From the NCBI GenBank assembly GCA_024734495.1, contig JALMQS010000681.1:9623576-9687575 (forward strand): a DNA stretch of 64,000 bases, in the 5' to 3' direction. Both the position numbers and the translations under genes were made by a program. Shown one piece after another: positions 36,201 to 41,182 of the stretch. The notes below the pieces were generated by a model that saw nothing but the letters and a program-made list of their open reading frames with translations, did not search any database and was not told the DNA's origin. This DNA comes from Forficula auricularia (Eukaryota > Arthropoda > Insecta > Dermaptera > Forficulidae). How positions within the stretch are numbered: position 1 is the stretch's first letter; each line of letters opens with the position of its first letter.

Positions 36201-37359
36201 AAAAAAATATTTCTTGTTAATAATGAATCACATGTTTTTTGTTTTTATAATGATATTGATACCAAAAGAAGTTCACTAAAAAAGTACAACCTCTGTAGTC
36301 CGGGGTGAACCCTTGCATCGTGAAAAGAAGAAGAAATGCCAGGGATTGGGTCAGAGTTGAAGGTATTTGTGAATGCGAATCTTGAAAGACTGAGGTTATA
36401 GGTATATGTAACAGGGAAATTCACGGGTTAGGGGGTTTTATTTTGACATTTCGATCTGTCACGGTCTCATCTTCGGCTAAGTTGATTTTGATGGGTTTTT
36501 TGTTAATTGAAATAATTATTCACTAGTGGTTGTGTCGATAAAAATGTATAATTACATTTTTATTCAATTTCCTTTTAATCCATTAATTGGTTTTTCAATT
36601 TTAAATTCCACAAAAAGATCATTACAAATATTATTATATGTACTAGTATATTAAAAGTAGGAAATTTAATTGATTATAAATCAATTTTTGAATCCCACAA
36701 ACATATTATTATATATTAGAATTTGGCAATTTAATAGATGAACTCAAAAATTGTTATTTAATTAAAAAAAAAATTATACGGTATTTATTTATAAACCTCT
36801 ATACACATAATCTGTGGGCCACTAGAAGTGTAGAAATGCAAAAACTGGGTGCGGGGGTGGGAGTGGTGGTGACGGTGGGGATAGATGTGGTGGTGCAGGA
36901 GGTGGGGGTCGGGGTGAGGTGGCGGTGGGGGGGGGGGGGGTTCGGGGGATAGCTTTTAACTGAAGCAAAAAGTTACTGATTTATACGCCCATTATGTTTA
37001 TTCCCATTTTGACATTTCAGACCAGTTTCAAATACAGACCCAATACAAATTTTAATCTCGTCTATGTATTTCAGGAGAATGCAGCTACAATCTCTAGCAA
37101 CCGACTCTCCGGAGGTACCACAAGCAGCGGTATTTCGGCCTCCGCCCCATCTGTTCCGGCTTCAAGAAGCTCCAGCTCCGGGAGTAGCATAGGACCCTCC
37201 CCTCGAGTGCGTCCAGCGGGGTCTTCGCCATCAGTTTCACGATTGCCTTCTCGAGGGTCCGGAGGCTTCATGCGTCCCACAGCCTCAAGCCAGGCTAAAG
37301 ATACTTCGGATATGGCAGCGAGCATCAAACTCCGAGCAGCTCTCAAGACCATCAAATAG
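93..37359 (+). CDS. form3: INF2/formin-3 class formin, 5'-partial, 25 coding exons
   Basis: Diaphanous-related formin that nucleates and elongates unbranched actin filaments, and in the INF2 class also severs them. Exons joined on GT/AG sites and reading phase: 93-243, 3402-3624, 5081-5504, 6765-6995, 8228-8289, 8527-8715, 9795-9895, 9958-10028, 12673-12780, 13610-13680, 13757-13883, 14947-15199, 15583-15701, 16889-17057, 20869-21003, 22697-22883, 23824-23948, 24017-24184, 25704-25861, 26920-27138, 29039-29422, 30383-30962, 33514-33704, 35107-35319, 37075-37359. Domain order: end of DID/FH3, FH1 (polyproline), FH2, coiled coil, WH2/DAD-like IVDSLLNDIRTGL, long Ser/Arg/Pro tail. INF2 rather than Dia/DAAM/FHOD is supported by SLNVNIFLKQF in FH2 and by the WH2-like motif just after it, both close to mammalian INF2. 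The first DID exons and the start codon lie outside the window. The exon sum is one base short of an open frame; the break lies in the FH1 exon. The tail after about 16889 is much longer than in mammalian INF2. Confidence 0.93.
409..848. repeat. Palindromic element, family 1 copy 1, with hammerhead-like cores
   Basis: Large imperfect inverted repeat in a formin intron. The left arm starts near GCAGAGTTGTTGATTCAC and the right arm ends near CTCTTTGAG. Each arm carries the same motif on opposite strands. The right arm has an intact hammerhead-like core (701-735, +); the left arm copy (-) has mutated core bases (CUAAUGA, GAAG). A second copy of the family is at 8922-9478. The layout (inverted arms with a ribozyme near the centre) suggests a non-autonomous Penelope-like or terminon-type element; this assignment is inference. 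Confidence 0.7.
701..735 (+). ncRNA. Hammerhead ribozyme-like core (family 1, right arm)
   Basis: CTGATGA (701-707), T708, perfect stem II GAAGAC/GTCTTC (709-714 with 718-723, loop CAA), GAAA (724-727), short self-complementary stem III (ACTATAGT), then C735 as the predicted cleavage base. The inner bases of stem I (AG with CT) pair directly; the outer part is A/T-rich and imperfect. The unpaired base between CUGAUGA and stem II departs from the textbook core, so activity is uncertain. Confidence 0.6.
1049..1560. repeat. Dispersed repeat interrupted by a hAT-like MITE
   Basis: The outer sequence shares GACCAACTTTTTCCACTTCA, the CCCGGGACCC boxes and TTCAGATTTTG with the reverse strand of 46216-46420, so it is a dispersed family. 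It is split by a younger insertion at 1254-1510. The class of the outer repeat is not recognised. Confidence 0.55.
1254..1510. mobile_element. hAT-like MITE with 8-bp target duplication
   Basis: Terminal inverted repeats CAAGGGCGGATCCA and CAAGAGCGGATCCA (reverse of the right end) with a perfect 8-bp duplication GGTCCATG at 1246-1253 and 1511-1518. No coding capacity. It includes G- and C-homopolymers and a (CA)n tract at 1396-1410. Confidence 0.8.
1561..2697. other. Intron sequence, no gene seen
   Basis: AT-rich intron between formin exons a and b. The stretch near 1860-1940 (AACATCTCAGATTAAGCA) is related to the inverted repeat at 41385-41620. Nothing else is recognisable. Confidence 0.5.
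2698..2945. repeat. Palindromic element, family 2 copy 1
   Basis: Arms GAAGGAGACAATAAAAGAG...TCTTCTGCTGG and their reverse complement. The minus strand of the left arm carries a hammerhead-like core with stem II GAGGGC/GCCCTC, but its core reads CTGATAA, with the catalytically important G8 position changed to A, so it is probably dead. Confidence 0.65.
3402..3624 (+). CDS. form3: formin exon b: DID end and linker
   Basis: Acceptor ttcccAG, donor GTAAAT, ends in phase 1. It encodes SDTPQEIPFLSILQHLLRID, then a helical stretch and a Cys/His-rich end (CCHCACHSTGHRG). It leads into the FH1 exon. Confidence 0.9.
3829..4060 (+). repeat. tRNA-derived SINE
   Basis: The head resembles a tRNA promoter: an A-box-like segment (TGACCTATGGTTAAAGTG) and a B-box GGGTTCAAGCTC about 50 nt later. 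The body holds GAGAAGGCAATGGGAAACCA, a motif seen in RTE-linked SINE tails. Body fragments recur at 10615-10700 and 38600-38690. It is not a functional tRNA gene. Confidence 0.6.
4061..5080. other. Intron sequence, no gene seen
   Basis: AT-rich remainder of the intron before the FH1 exon. No coding exon or repeat terminus was recognised. Confidence 0.5.
5081..5504 (+). CDS. form3: formin exon c: FH1 and start of FH2, with a frame break
   Basis: Acceptor cttgcAG, donor GTATAA. Two polyproline blocks bind profilin-actin and are followed by KMKTINWNKIPNHK, the start of FH2. Read in phase from exon b the exon gives SAGSRKQSLATQGATSPTP and polyproline, then reaches TAG at 5218-5220. The FH2 frame is open only one base out of register. 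Either one base is missing around 5161-5181, or splicing uses an alternative AG at 5117-5118 that restores the frame but discards the conserved-looking start. The antisense open frame over this exon is a shadow of proline codons. Confidence 0.85.
5505..6764. other. Intron sequence, no gene seen
   Basis: AT-rich intron inside the FH2-coding region. No exon or complete repeat was recognised. Confidence 0.5.
6765..6995 (+). CDS. form3: formin exon d: FH2 lasso/linker
   Basis: Acceptor tttttAG, donor GTAAAC, phase 0 at both ends. It encodes VVGKHNIWSLVAR, LDWDEMEGLFCQQ and a Gly/Pro-rich linker. The IW..L pattern and the 'EGLF' helix are typical of the FH2 lasso and linker. Confidence 0.92.
6996..8227. 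other. Intron sequence, no gene seen
   Basis: No exon or transposon terminus recognised. It contains GATTGA/TGACTG-rich low-complexity stretches around 7500-7660. Confidence 0.45.
8228..8289 (+). CDS. form3: formin exon e: FH2 core
   Basis: Acceptor tttacAG, donor GTGAGT. It encodes ISLLDGKRSLNVNIFLKQFR, the most INF2-like stretch of FH2. Confidence 0.93.
8527..8715 (+). CDS. form3: formin exon f: FH2 core
   Basis: Acceptor attgcAG, donor GTAAGT, ends in phase 2. It encodes SSNEDIIELIREGAHEDIG, LLKLLPELDELELLRGW and AERFLLQLVGVP, all conserved FH2 helices. Confidence 0.94.
8922..9478. repeat. Palindromic element, family 1 copy 2, with hammerhead-like core
   Basis: Inverted arms flank a spacer near 9174-9245. 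The left arm matches 409-660 in the same order. The left arm carries an intact hammerhead-like core on the minus strand (9050-9084). In the right arm (about 9355-9375) the second half of the core (TTCGAAACTATAGTC) is deleted. Confidence 0.7.
9050..9084 (-). ncRNA. Hammerhead ribozyme-like core (family 1, left arm)
   Basis: The minus strand reads CTGATGA, T, GAAGAC-CAA-GTCTTC, GAAA, CTATAGTC, identical to the core at 701-735. Predicted cleavage follows the base at 9050. Its independent survival in a second copy supports it as a real element feature. Confidence 0.6.
9795..9895 (+). CDS. form3: formin exon g: FH2 core
   Basis: Acceptor tttttAG, donor GTAGGT. It encodes YKLRIESMLLQEEFAANM and LEPSISSMILAGE, the FH2 knob-to-coil region. 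Confidence 0.93.
9958..10028 (+). CDS. form3: formin exon h: FH2 post-lasso groove
   Basis: Acceptor tttccAG, donor GTGAGC. It encodes DLMTNKQLQEVLYMVIVAGN and FLNA, the first half of the formin signature GN(F/Y)LNAG. Confidence 0.94.
10149..11782. mobile_element. Unclassified DNA transposon, non-autonomous, with nested insertion
   Basis: Ends are related inverted repeats: TAGAGACCGGATTTTTATGC on the left and TAGAGACCGGATTCCTATGC as the reverse of the right end. The right part has repeated TTGCATAAAATTGCATAT-type motifs. An internally deleted relative lies at 49075-49505 in the opposite orientation. No transposase frame remains. A younger hAT-like element is inserted at 11046-11477, and a SINE fragment lies at 10615-10700. 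Confidence 0.6.
11046..11477. mobile_element. hAT-like MITE nested in the 10149-11782 element
   Basis: Termini CAGGCCCGGAT and (reverse of right) CAGGGCCGGAT, flanked by 8-bp near-identical duplications GTCGTTGA (11038-11045) and GTGGTTGA (11478-11485). The ends carry GCGGGGCCC blocks; the middle is AT-rich and non-coding. Confidence 0.7.
12415..12600 (+). pseudogene. 3' end relic of a LINE
   Basis: The plus strand reads RLAKVAKEF..., RSRGRPKKRW and then a stop, followed by an (AAG)n tail. The basic RGRPKKRW box is common just before the C terminus of non-LTR retrotransposon reverse transcriptases. No catalytic domain is present. The flanking 11790-12300 and 12600-12660 hold nothing recognisable. 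Confidence 0.5.
12673..12780 (+). CDS. form3: formin exon i: FH2 signature
   Basis: Acceptor ttccAG, donor GTAATT. It encodes GGYAGNAAGVKLSSLQKL and ANKPGMNLIHYVAL, the most conserved FH2 stretch, completing the GNFLNAGG signature. Confidence 0.96.
13371..13468. repeat. Palindromic element, family 2 deletion relic
   Basis: One arm, GAGGGTAGCAG to CTTCTGCTGG, abuts part of the inverted arm (TTTATTGTCTCCTTCAATAT). The ribozyme-bearing centre is missing. Confidence 0.6.
13610..13680 (+). CDS. form3: formin exon j: FH2 coiled region
   Basis: Acceptor ttgtAG, donor GTAAGT. It encodes QAEKKRKELLRFTDDLTAL and EEATK. Confidence 0.9.
13757..13883 (+). CDS. form3: formin exon k: FH2 C-terminal coil
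   Basis: Acceptor tttcAG, donor GTATTA. It encodes TTVEQLQNEINALDTRIKKI and then VELPTTERDIQEQMAEFLQ. Confidence 0.92.
14285..14525 (+). repeat. Two tandem copies of a dispersed ~115-bp monomer
   Basis: The monomer runs roughly GGGGTCAAAAAATGAAAATC to GGGACCCCCAGAAGTCTAAA and AAACTAACCGCCCAAAATG. It recurs, often as tandem pairs, at 28370-28590, 31755-31990, 44613-44725 and 54295-54405, and on the minus strand at 21295-21500. At 44613 it sits inside a Helitron-like element. Confidence 0.65.
14947..15199 (+). CDS. form3: formin exon l: FH2 end and coiled coil
   Basis: Acceptor tttcAG, donor GTAAGT, ends in phase 1. It encodes MAGREVAALQRDMAELEA, the ALAEFFCEDVGSFKLEE helix that closes FH2 (compare LADYLCED in mammalian INF2), then a highly charged Arg/Glu/Gln coil. 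Confidence 0.95.
15583..15701 (+). CDS. form3: formin exon m: WH2/DAD-like motif
   Basis: Acceptor ttgcAG, donor GTATAT. It encodes GCIVDSLLNDIRTGLAQKR, which matches the INF2 WH2-like DAD (VIDALLADIRKGF in mammals). That motif binds actin monomer and the DID for autoinhibition and severing. Confidence 0.93.
16140..16747 (-). other. Possible nested minus-strand coding sequence, unidentified
   Basis: Within the intron after the WH2 exon, the minus strand has a plausible acceptor (ttcttcAG at about 16531) opening the frame RLLQKLEDDNLKEVCLVN, with a good GTAAGC donor shortly after, and further open frames down to 16140. No ATG start, domain or family was recognised. It may be a chance frame or a decayed gene fragment. 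Confidence 0.15.
16889..17057 (+). CDS. form3: formin exon n: tail
   Basis: Acceptor gttttAG, donor GTCAGT, ends in phase 1. It encodes SEEEISVASSPLVTRRRMGS and a Gly/Pro-rich end. A terminal alternative exon at 18957-19054 fits this phase as well as exon o does. Confidence 0.88.
17058..18956. other. Intron sequence before the alternative last exon
   Basis: AT-rich with no transposon termini recognised. A weak tRNA-like/SINE-like stretch occurs at 17619-17710. Confidence 0.4.
18957..19054 (+). CDS. form3: Candidate alternative 3'-terminal exon of the formin
   Basis: Acceptor atcttgcAG at 18955-18956. Joined in phase 1 to exon n (CCC G|AA) it reads EVLLSRLLRPGFSRGAKSL and on to a C terminus ending KCLSAF and TGA at 19052-19054, 32 codons in all. 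The stretch is GC-richer than the intron around it and is followed by two AATAAA signals. It would give a short isoform that keeps DID, FH1, FH2 and the WH2/DAD motif but lacks the Ser/Arg tail. Mammalian INF2 also has alternative C termini, one a CAAX form. Here the Cys is fifth from the end, so this is not a standard CAAX box. Confidence 0.55.
19202..19218 (+). terminator. Two AATAAA poly(A) signals for the alternative last exon
   Basis: AATAAA at 19202-19207 and 19213-19218, about 150 nt after the TGA of the candidate terminal exon. They support transcript ends here, although AATAAA is frequent by chance in AT-rich DNA. Confidence 0.4.
19219..20868. other. Intron sequence, no gene seen
   Basis: Stretches at 19700-19790 (tandem TATG, CAGGATAAC, AACTCTAAAACGG) resemble decayed transposon ends. 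No coding exon recognised. Confidence 0.4.
20869..21003 (+). CDS. form3: formin exon o: tail
   Basis: Acceptor tttctAG, donor GTAATT, phase 1 in and out. It encodes NGSLRRRRSRVPSEEDESN and LMDFLRASGHDGTRERKSW. Confidence 0.9.
21063..21510 (-). mobile_element. Helitron-like 3' end with C-rich tract and repeat monomers
   Basis: On the minus strand the left edge reads a CCGCC/GGCGG hairpin, about 9 nt, then TTAG|T, a slightly altered Helitron 3' end (CTRR followed by T). Inside are a long C-rich low-complexity tract (21115-21290) and two copies of the ~115-bp monomer. The 5' end was not located. Confidence 0.5.
21505..22045. repeat. Inverted-repeat element with internal direct repeats
   Basis: ATATGTGACCTTCTCCGAGA near 21520 is matched by its reverse complement near 22020-22040. 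Two internal direct repeats (GGGTTTGGA...AAGAGTGGATTC) lie at about 21570 and 21727. It abuts or interrupts the Helitron-like piece. Class unknown. Confidence 0.45.
22697..22883 (+). CDS. form3: formin exon p: tail
   Basis: Acceptor cattAG, donor GTATAT, ends in phase 2. It encodes SWARRARGGTGRKRPDLLGA and Ser/Pro-rich sequence. The preceding 22046-22696 is plain AT-rich intron. Confidence 0.88.
23824..23948 (+). CDS. form3: formin exon q: tail coil
   Basis: Acceptor ttttAG, donor GTGATT. It encodes WRQKIEAWLQENEKEERQTE and an RRRSRRV basic stretch. The intron before it (22884-23823) holds only an antisense LINE-like tail near 23735-23785 (CTTCTTCTTCAACGTCGTAA). Confidence 0.88.
24017..24184 (+). 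CDS. form3: formin exon r: tail
   Basis: Acceptor tattAG, donor GTTAAA, phase 1 in and out. It encodes SEGRSTLDTLPEEEKATG and PYQRVYQDWRPTVEKTDVV. Confidence 0.9.
24234..24797 (+). mobile_element. Deleted Tc1/mariner-superfamily element
   Basis: Inverted ends AGGGTCTTTCAAAAGTCGC (24235 onward) and its reverse complement ending at 24796. The inside keeps only the last part of a transposase frame (24440-24692). The element lies in the intron between exons r and s. Confidence 0.75.
24440..24692 (+). pseudogene. Transposase C-terminal fragment (Tc1/mariner superfamily)
   Basis: Broken by stops near the start (WPLDRAI* and ITSFGVF*), then open: YVNKPTTIAHLKNDIR and ASRLARGGHLNDVIFH. This matches the ends of insect mariner-like transposases that carry KSKVY.NKP...RGGHL.DVIFH. 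The catalytic N-terminal part is gone. Confidence 0.7.
24884..25576 (-). mobile_element. Internally deleted mariner element
   Basis: Inverted repeats begin CGAGGATAAGTCAAA and extend into ACACTTTTCGTTCTACAAC (left) with a close match on the right, flanked by TA at 24882-24883 and 25577-25578. The element is half the usual mariner length of about 1.3 kb. Confidence 0.85.
24960..25425 (-). pseudogene. mariner transposase, central deletion
   Basis: The minus-strand frame starts with IAPKRSNEEWSEGVK and the HTH region (AEIHRRLLSQYGKSALSRKS), then GAGRPST, and jumps straight to YSPDLAPSDFHLFGPLKEAL and the usual C terminus ending GGDYIEK. The first two catalytic Asp of DD34D are lost, leaving only the SPDLAPSD end. 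It resembles mauritiana-type mariners. Confidence 0.85.
25704..25861 (+). CDS. form3: formin exon s: tail
   Basis: Acceptor ttatAG, donor GTAAAT. It encodes SPGTRDKSAWRKSNLNVPN and ARRLRRQRSRGSTEMTQSA. Confidence 0.9.
26270..26485 (-). repeat. tRNA-derived SINE
   Basis: The minus strand begins GAGGCAACTGTGGTTCAATG, an A-box-like TGGTTCAATGGTTAGAG, and 40 nt on a good B-box GGTTCGAGACC. An unrelated body follows. This SINE differs from the one at 3829. No complete tRNA cloverleaf is apparent. Confidence 0.6.
26920..27138 (+). CDS. form3: formin exon t: tail
   Basis: Acceptor ttctAG, donor GTTGAG, phase 0. It encodes AIKEEDKRKGMIGALG, DDRLIVYIRNPNEESPK and IPRRLRRREE. Confidence 0.9.
27139..27899. 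other. Intron sequence, no gene seen
   Basis: AT-rich. AGAGAGTTATTTT... near 27450 recurs inverted near 27600 (AAAATAACTCTCTTT), suggesting a decayed palindromic element. Confidence 0.4.
27900..28672 (+). mobile_element. Non-autonomous dispersed element with minisatellite, copy 1
   Basis: Shares almost its whole length with 31367-32072: the start (GTATTGTAATCGTGCATGA), a block on TTTCGCTCTACAAAAAAG, a CTGTTAGTTAGTCTGTCTGG tandem tract (28098-28230), two ~115-bp monomers, and the end (CAGAACACGTCAGCTTATTT). A partial copy lies at 54020-54410. It is non-coding, possibly Helitron-related through the shared monomer. Confidence 0.6.
29039..29422 (+). CDS. form3: formin exon u: tail
   Basis: Acceptor ctttcAG, donor GTAAAT, phase 0. 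It encodes APNDRVEIDSDNIETPPATR, a Ser/Thr/Pro-rich linker (SSPTTPTMPTSSPLRR), and RFEAAQAAHDEEMMGDGQF. Confidence 0.92.
29536..29918. mobile_element. hAT-like non-autonomous element
   Basis: Left end CAGCGGTTCTCAACC is matched by TTGAGAACCG near the right end, the usual hAT terminal form. A clean 8-bp duplication is not visible. The segment 29700-29760 matches in reverse the interior of the Helitron-like element at 44738-44785. Confidence 0.5.
30383..30962 (+). CDS. form3: formin exon v: tail
   Basis: Longest coding exon, 580 nt; acceptor tttcAG, donor GTGAGC. It encodes PLSPLSPVDKENRLKKWQER (a likely short helix) and SVDEALADIATAGRELQSLA, then Ser/Gly-rich low complexity. The many SP/TP sites suggest kinase regulation; that is inference. 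Confidence 0.93.
31367..32072 (+). mobile_element. Non-autonomous dispersed element with minisatellite, copy 2
   Basis: Second copy of the 27900-28672 element in the same orientation, with a shorter CTGTTAGTCTG tract (31576-31625) and two ~115-bp monomers. Confidence 0.6.
32073..33513. other. Intron sequence, no gene seen
   Basis: AT-rich, ending in a long pyrimidine tract before exon w. No exon or transposon end identified. Confidence 0.45.
33514..33704 (+). CDS. form3: formin exon w: Ser/Gly/Arg-rich tail
   Basis: Acceptor taccAG, donor GTAAAA. It encodes KVSILRRPGSIISGGKRT, TSGSSIGSGG and repeated RSSRSS stretches. The GSSIG core recurs in exons x and y. Confidence 0.9.
33781..33840. repeat. 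Strong short hairpin in intron
   Basis: ATTAAATTAGGTT plus GAGTTGGTGGTGTT pairs with the following arm, leaving one bulged base and a loop of about 5 nt, a stem of about 27 bp. It could be a tiny palindromic insertion or a hairpin RNA. The rest of the intron (33841-35106) shows nothing recognisable. Confidence 0.6.
35107..35319 (+). CDS. form3: formin exon x: PASRSSSSGSSIGP repeat unit
   Basis: Acceptor ttgaAG, donor GTATTA, phase 0 in and out. It encodes SRRLSLTSNSSSPVKRP and PASRSSSSGSSIGPTVRRPK. The 14-residue PASRSSSSGSSIGP block occurs again in exon y with different codons. Confidence 0.9.
35443..35602. repeat. Palindromic element, family 2, compact copy
   Basis: Inverted arms meet at 35521-35548. 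Positions 35521-35529 are the reverse complement of 35540-35548, with AACTATAGTC between. The stem II half of the ribozyme is absent, and the arm boundary coincides with the predicted hammerhead cleavage site. Confidence 0.65.
35678..35830. mobile_element. hAT-like MITE, copy 1
   Basis: Termini CGAGGGGTGAACCGC and (reverse of right) CGAGTGGTGAGCCGC, with a perfect 8-bp duplication GATTTAAC at 35670-35677 and 35831-35838. It is related to 41028-41182. Both carry GTGTACACCTA-type subterminal motifs. Confidence 0.82.
35839..37074. other. Last formin intron, no complete gene seen
   Basis: Contains a motif near 36440-36490 related to the CCGAAGATGAGACCG...GAAATGTC class of decayed hammerhead-like motifs (minus strand), and a G-rich tract at 36848-36950. 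An alternative in-frame acceptor lies at 37019-37020. Confidence 0.4.
37075..37359 (+). CDS. form3: formin last exon y
   Basis: Acceptor tttcAG at 37073-37074; stop TAG 37357-37359. It encodes a second PASRSSSSGSSIGP block, LPSRGSGGFMRPTASS and a short terminal helix MAASIKLRAALKTIK. A second good acceptor at 37019-37020 would add 18 codons in frame. Confidence 0.92.
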   Translation, partial: ENAATISSNRLSGGTTSSGISASAPSVPASRSSSSGSSIGPSPRVRPAGSSPSVSRLPSRGSGGFMRPTASSQAKDTSDMAASIKLRAALKTIK

Positions 37360-37438
37360 ATCAATTCAGATTCCAAGCAAATTTTGGAATCGAAAAAATC
37401 ATCTGTCTCTCTAGAATTTTTTTAAATGTAAATAGATA

Positions 37439-37444
37439 AATAAA
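37439..37444 (+). terminator. Poly(A) signal of the long formin transcript
   Basis: AATAAA 80 nt after the stop codon, the first such signal downstream. Confidence 0.5.
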
Positions 37445-40400
37445 TTTAGATATATATATATTATTTTTTTTTAGATAAAAATCGAAAAGAACTTAACAGG
37501 AAAATATCTCACAATGAAACTAATTTATATATTATTCTTTAAATATAGATATAGATTTATATATTTTTATATTTCCCAACGCTTTAAGATTATTTTAATT
37601 ATTTCGTAGACAATACGAATGAAATTAGAATCTATTAAATGCCAAAACAATACACCTTTAAGCAGAATTATAGTAGAGTGCAGATAAAATTCATTTTATA
37701 ATTTAATTATTGATTTTAACAATATTTATTTCGGAAATTATGCATTGTTTATTCAGTCCCTTTAGCCATAAATTTCTATGCATGATCAACGAAGTAAATA
37801 ATTGAATTTTCTATCCAAAATCCGTTCCCTATCTCCGGGGTAATTTATTAATAAGCTTGAAACATGCATTTTCATCTGAATTTTCGATTCAGATAAAAAG
37901 AACCACAAATTGGAAACTTCGTGTATTATACAGAAAATATTACATTTAACAAATAAATATGTTTTAAGCATAAAAACATTACAATTACCCTATAACTGTT
38001 TATATTCAATTGTCCAAAAATAGAATTATTATATGTTAATTCGAAATATTATAATGTTATTTATAATTTAATATTATAATTTTCAGTATGTTTGTATTAT
38101 TTGTTTTCCGTCGTATATTAATATCTTAAGTTGCCTCCTGTGATTTCGAAATTATGATCTGATTATGATCAAATCATGCACAGAGATTTAAATTATATTC
38201 ATCCTGAAATGTTTTATTCTAAAAAAATTTCTGAAAAAGCTAGACTTATGTTAGAATTATTAAAAGTTATGCTTTGGCCTCTAATTCTGAAGCCATCAAG
38301 GGATGTTAAATTTAGCTAGAATCACTCAAGTCTTGTTTTGAGAGAATACCTATTCATTATCGATATCAGAAATTCAATAGTTTTATGAAACAATTGGTAA
38401 AAAAGTTTATTAGAGCATAAACTGGTAAAAAATTTCCTTTGATCAAAGAAAAAATTTACAGGGGAAATAAATATAAATATTTTTGAAATCTTGCTACACA
38501 TCGTCCTTGGGGATAAAGATTGTGTCCAAATAGTATTTAAAAATTCTTGTTGGAGAGTCAGGCTGTCTGAGGAATAGAGTATGGCTAGGGGGGAGGCTCG
38601 GTTTCAAGCCGGGCGGGAAAAAATTTGACCTGCATTAATCCGATCCCTACAACATACACTCACATACCTAGAAAACCAAAAAAATACAAATTGGATCTGG
38701 ATAAATATGCTTTGTTCCCAAAGTCAAAATCTTTGTAAATTTTGTAAAATGAGTCTCTCTGTCATCTTCTGTTTAATTACTTTTTATTATTTAAAATTTT
38801 TATCATTTCTAAAATTATTAATCTTTTAACTATCTTTTAAATTATAAAAGCTTAATTTAAAAGTCAGATAAAGACTCCTGTTTGAAAATTAATCAGGATT
38901 TTTTAGAAATAAATTCTTTTTTGTAAATATTATGATTATTAAACTATATGTAAACACCTCCAAATTAATCAGATTAAAGTCTCGTGCCACTTACACGAAG
39001 GTTCCGCGTTCCCTGCCTAACCTTTTGTCGATAATAATATTTTTTCTTTACTCACTAATTTTAAATGATTATTTGAAAGATTTCTTTATCTTCTATTCAA
39101 TTCAAATCATTGTTAAGATTTTCATATATATATAATAGGTAAATTACTCTGTTTTTAAGTTCATATGTTAAAGATTGCGTAAGTTATTGAGTATGACAGT
39201 TAATAATAATATATTTAAGAAAATATAGAGGAAAAGAATTAAAAAACAACAGACCCCTTTATTTTGAATTGTACAATTCAAAGACTATAAAAATTTTAAT
39301 AAATATTATTTGATACAAATTTCAAAAAATCATCATTCTCTGTCCAAAAATTTGAGGGATCAGGTTTCATTTGTATAAGGGGAGACAAATTATATATAAT
39401 ACATATAATAAAATTAATTTATCAAAAGCTCCGTAAAACAAACAACATCAAGCCAAAAAAAACTCTCTTCAAATTCCAAATTAAGCCAGAAATTTCCCTC
39501 CACTATATCGATAATTTCATTATAAACCCAAAATGGCATACTCTATGATATCCACAAGTTATAAACTTAAAACCATTGTACTGAGGAAAATTTTAAAATA
39601 AACAGGAAAGCTTTGCAATTTGTTTGAGTGTTGTATTTATTTTGGTCTCCGATGCTAACTTTTATATTTACTCTTTAATATTACTTGATAAAGGAAAATT
39701 TTTCTAAAACGTTTTATGCTCATATATAAACATTGAAACTGATTGTGAATTGTACTTATTTCTTATAATAATAAATTAAATGATTACAGTTCTTTTAAAG
39801 CAATCATAAAATGTTTATTAATCATTCAAACGCTTCCTGAGAAATTCTCACTCTATCAAAGAAAAAATTGGTAAAATGTAATTAAAAGAATAATAAAGCA
39901 ACTAACTACATTTTGACAATTATTTCAGTGATAAAGGGAAAATCTCTTCCGAAACATTTGAATTATTATTATACGCTTAATGATTGTTTTTTAAAAAATT
40001 GTATTCATTTAATACAATAACAAAAAATTGAAAATTTATTTCAAAATTTAATAATAAAATCATATTATTATAATTTATTAATCTGTTAAGATGACTAATA
40101 GGGACAGAAACTTCGTGATAAGACAAAGTCTAATTAATTCTAATTTCGATATGGGAGAAATTATTCAGTAACATATTTAAGTTTCACTGAAAACCATAAC
40201 TTAACTATTTTTATTTCAAGAACTAATAGAAAATTCTTGTTCTCACTCACCGATGATAATCAAATAATAAAAAACTTCTATCTACTTGAAAATATTTATT
40301 TATATAATATTATTTTTTCGATAGATTTATTGGATTTATCGGTTTTCATTAGTGATGATATCAGACGATCCGTCCATTAACTGGCAGGATCCAATCCGTC

Positions 40401-41027
40401 AGTTCAGGCTAACAAATTCATAGAATTTTCTAATTAATATAAACGATCCAAAAAAAAAAAAGGAAAACGACACATTCTTAATTGAAATTAATTTCTTAAT
40501 TTAGAGCTTCTCCGTAGGTGTGTTGTTTAAAAAAAAAAAATAAACGACTTCAAAACATGATTAAAAAAATACCTCAATTTTGGTGGTTTAAGAATTTTCC
40601 ATTGTTTTTTTAGCTCATTTTGGGGGTTTTAACTAAAATTCTTCAGTTTTGAGATCATTAATACCTACACTTTTGGATTGAATTACCATAATCCTTCCTT
40701 AGTAATTAATAAATATATAGAACTTAAAAAAAAATCATGCATTCATATTTTAATTTCATTCATTCATATAAAAAATATTAATTTAGTTAAAAGAAGCCCA
40801 AAATTTATAGCAAGATTTATATACAGGGGCTTTCATAATTGTTCTAAAATGATTGGGGAATATTTTCTAGATCAAAATAAACAAAAAACTATGTCATAAA
40901 CTAATTTGTTCGCAAGATATTAACTTGTGCGAATTCAATGCTAATTCACCCCCACCCTGAAATCTAATGGCAGAAAACTCTAGGTCTAGCTCTAAATGAA
41001 CAACATAAGAATATGTAACTTATTCAC
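37445..41027. other. Intergenic AT-rich sequence
   Basis: No gene seen. A decayed SINE fragment lies at about 38568-38690 (B-box-like GGTTTCAAGCC and ATTTGACCTGCATTAATCCGA). The rest is unrecognised. Confidence 0.5.
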
Positions 41028-41182
41028 TGAGGGGTTAACCGCGATTGGAATTAGGTGTACACTGTCTTTGGAATTATTTGGAATTCATTAGATAATCTAT
41101 TGTCATCTATTGTTTTCTACTTGGAAATGAAAGTGGAAGTGGAAGTAGGTGTACACGATTTTAGGTCGAGGTTCACCTCTCG
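41028..41182. mobile_element. hAT-like MITE, copy 2
   Basis: Same family as 35678-35830. Left end TGAGGGGTTAACCGCGA; reverse of right end CGAGAGGTGAACC. Perfect 8-bp duplication TTATTCAC at 41020-41027 and 41183-41190. Confidence 0.82.

Noticed and set aside
36430..36495. Further hammerhead ribozyme on the minus strand
   Set aside because: Resembles CCGAAGATGAGACCG...GAAATGTC, but stem II does not pair well and the core U is changed; kept only as a possible relic.
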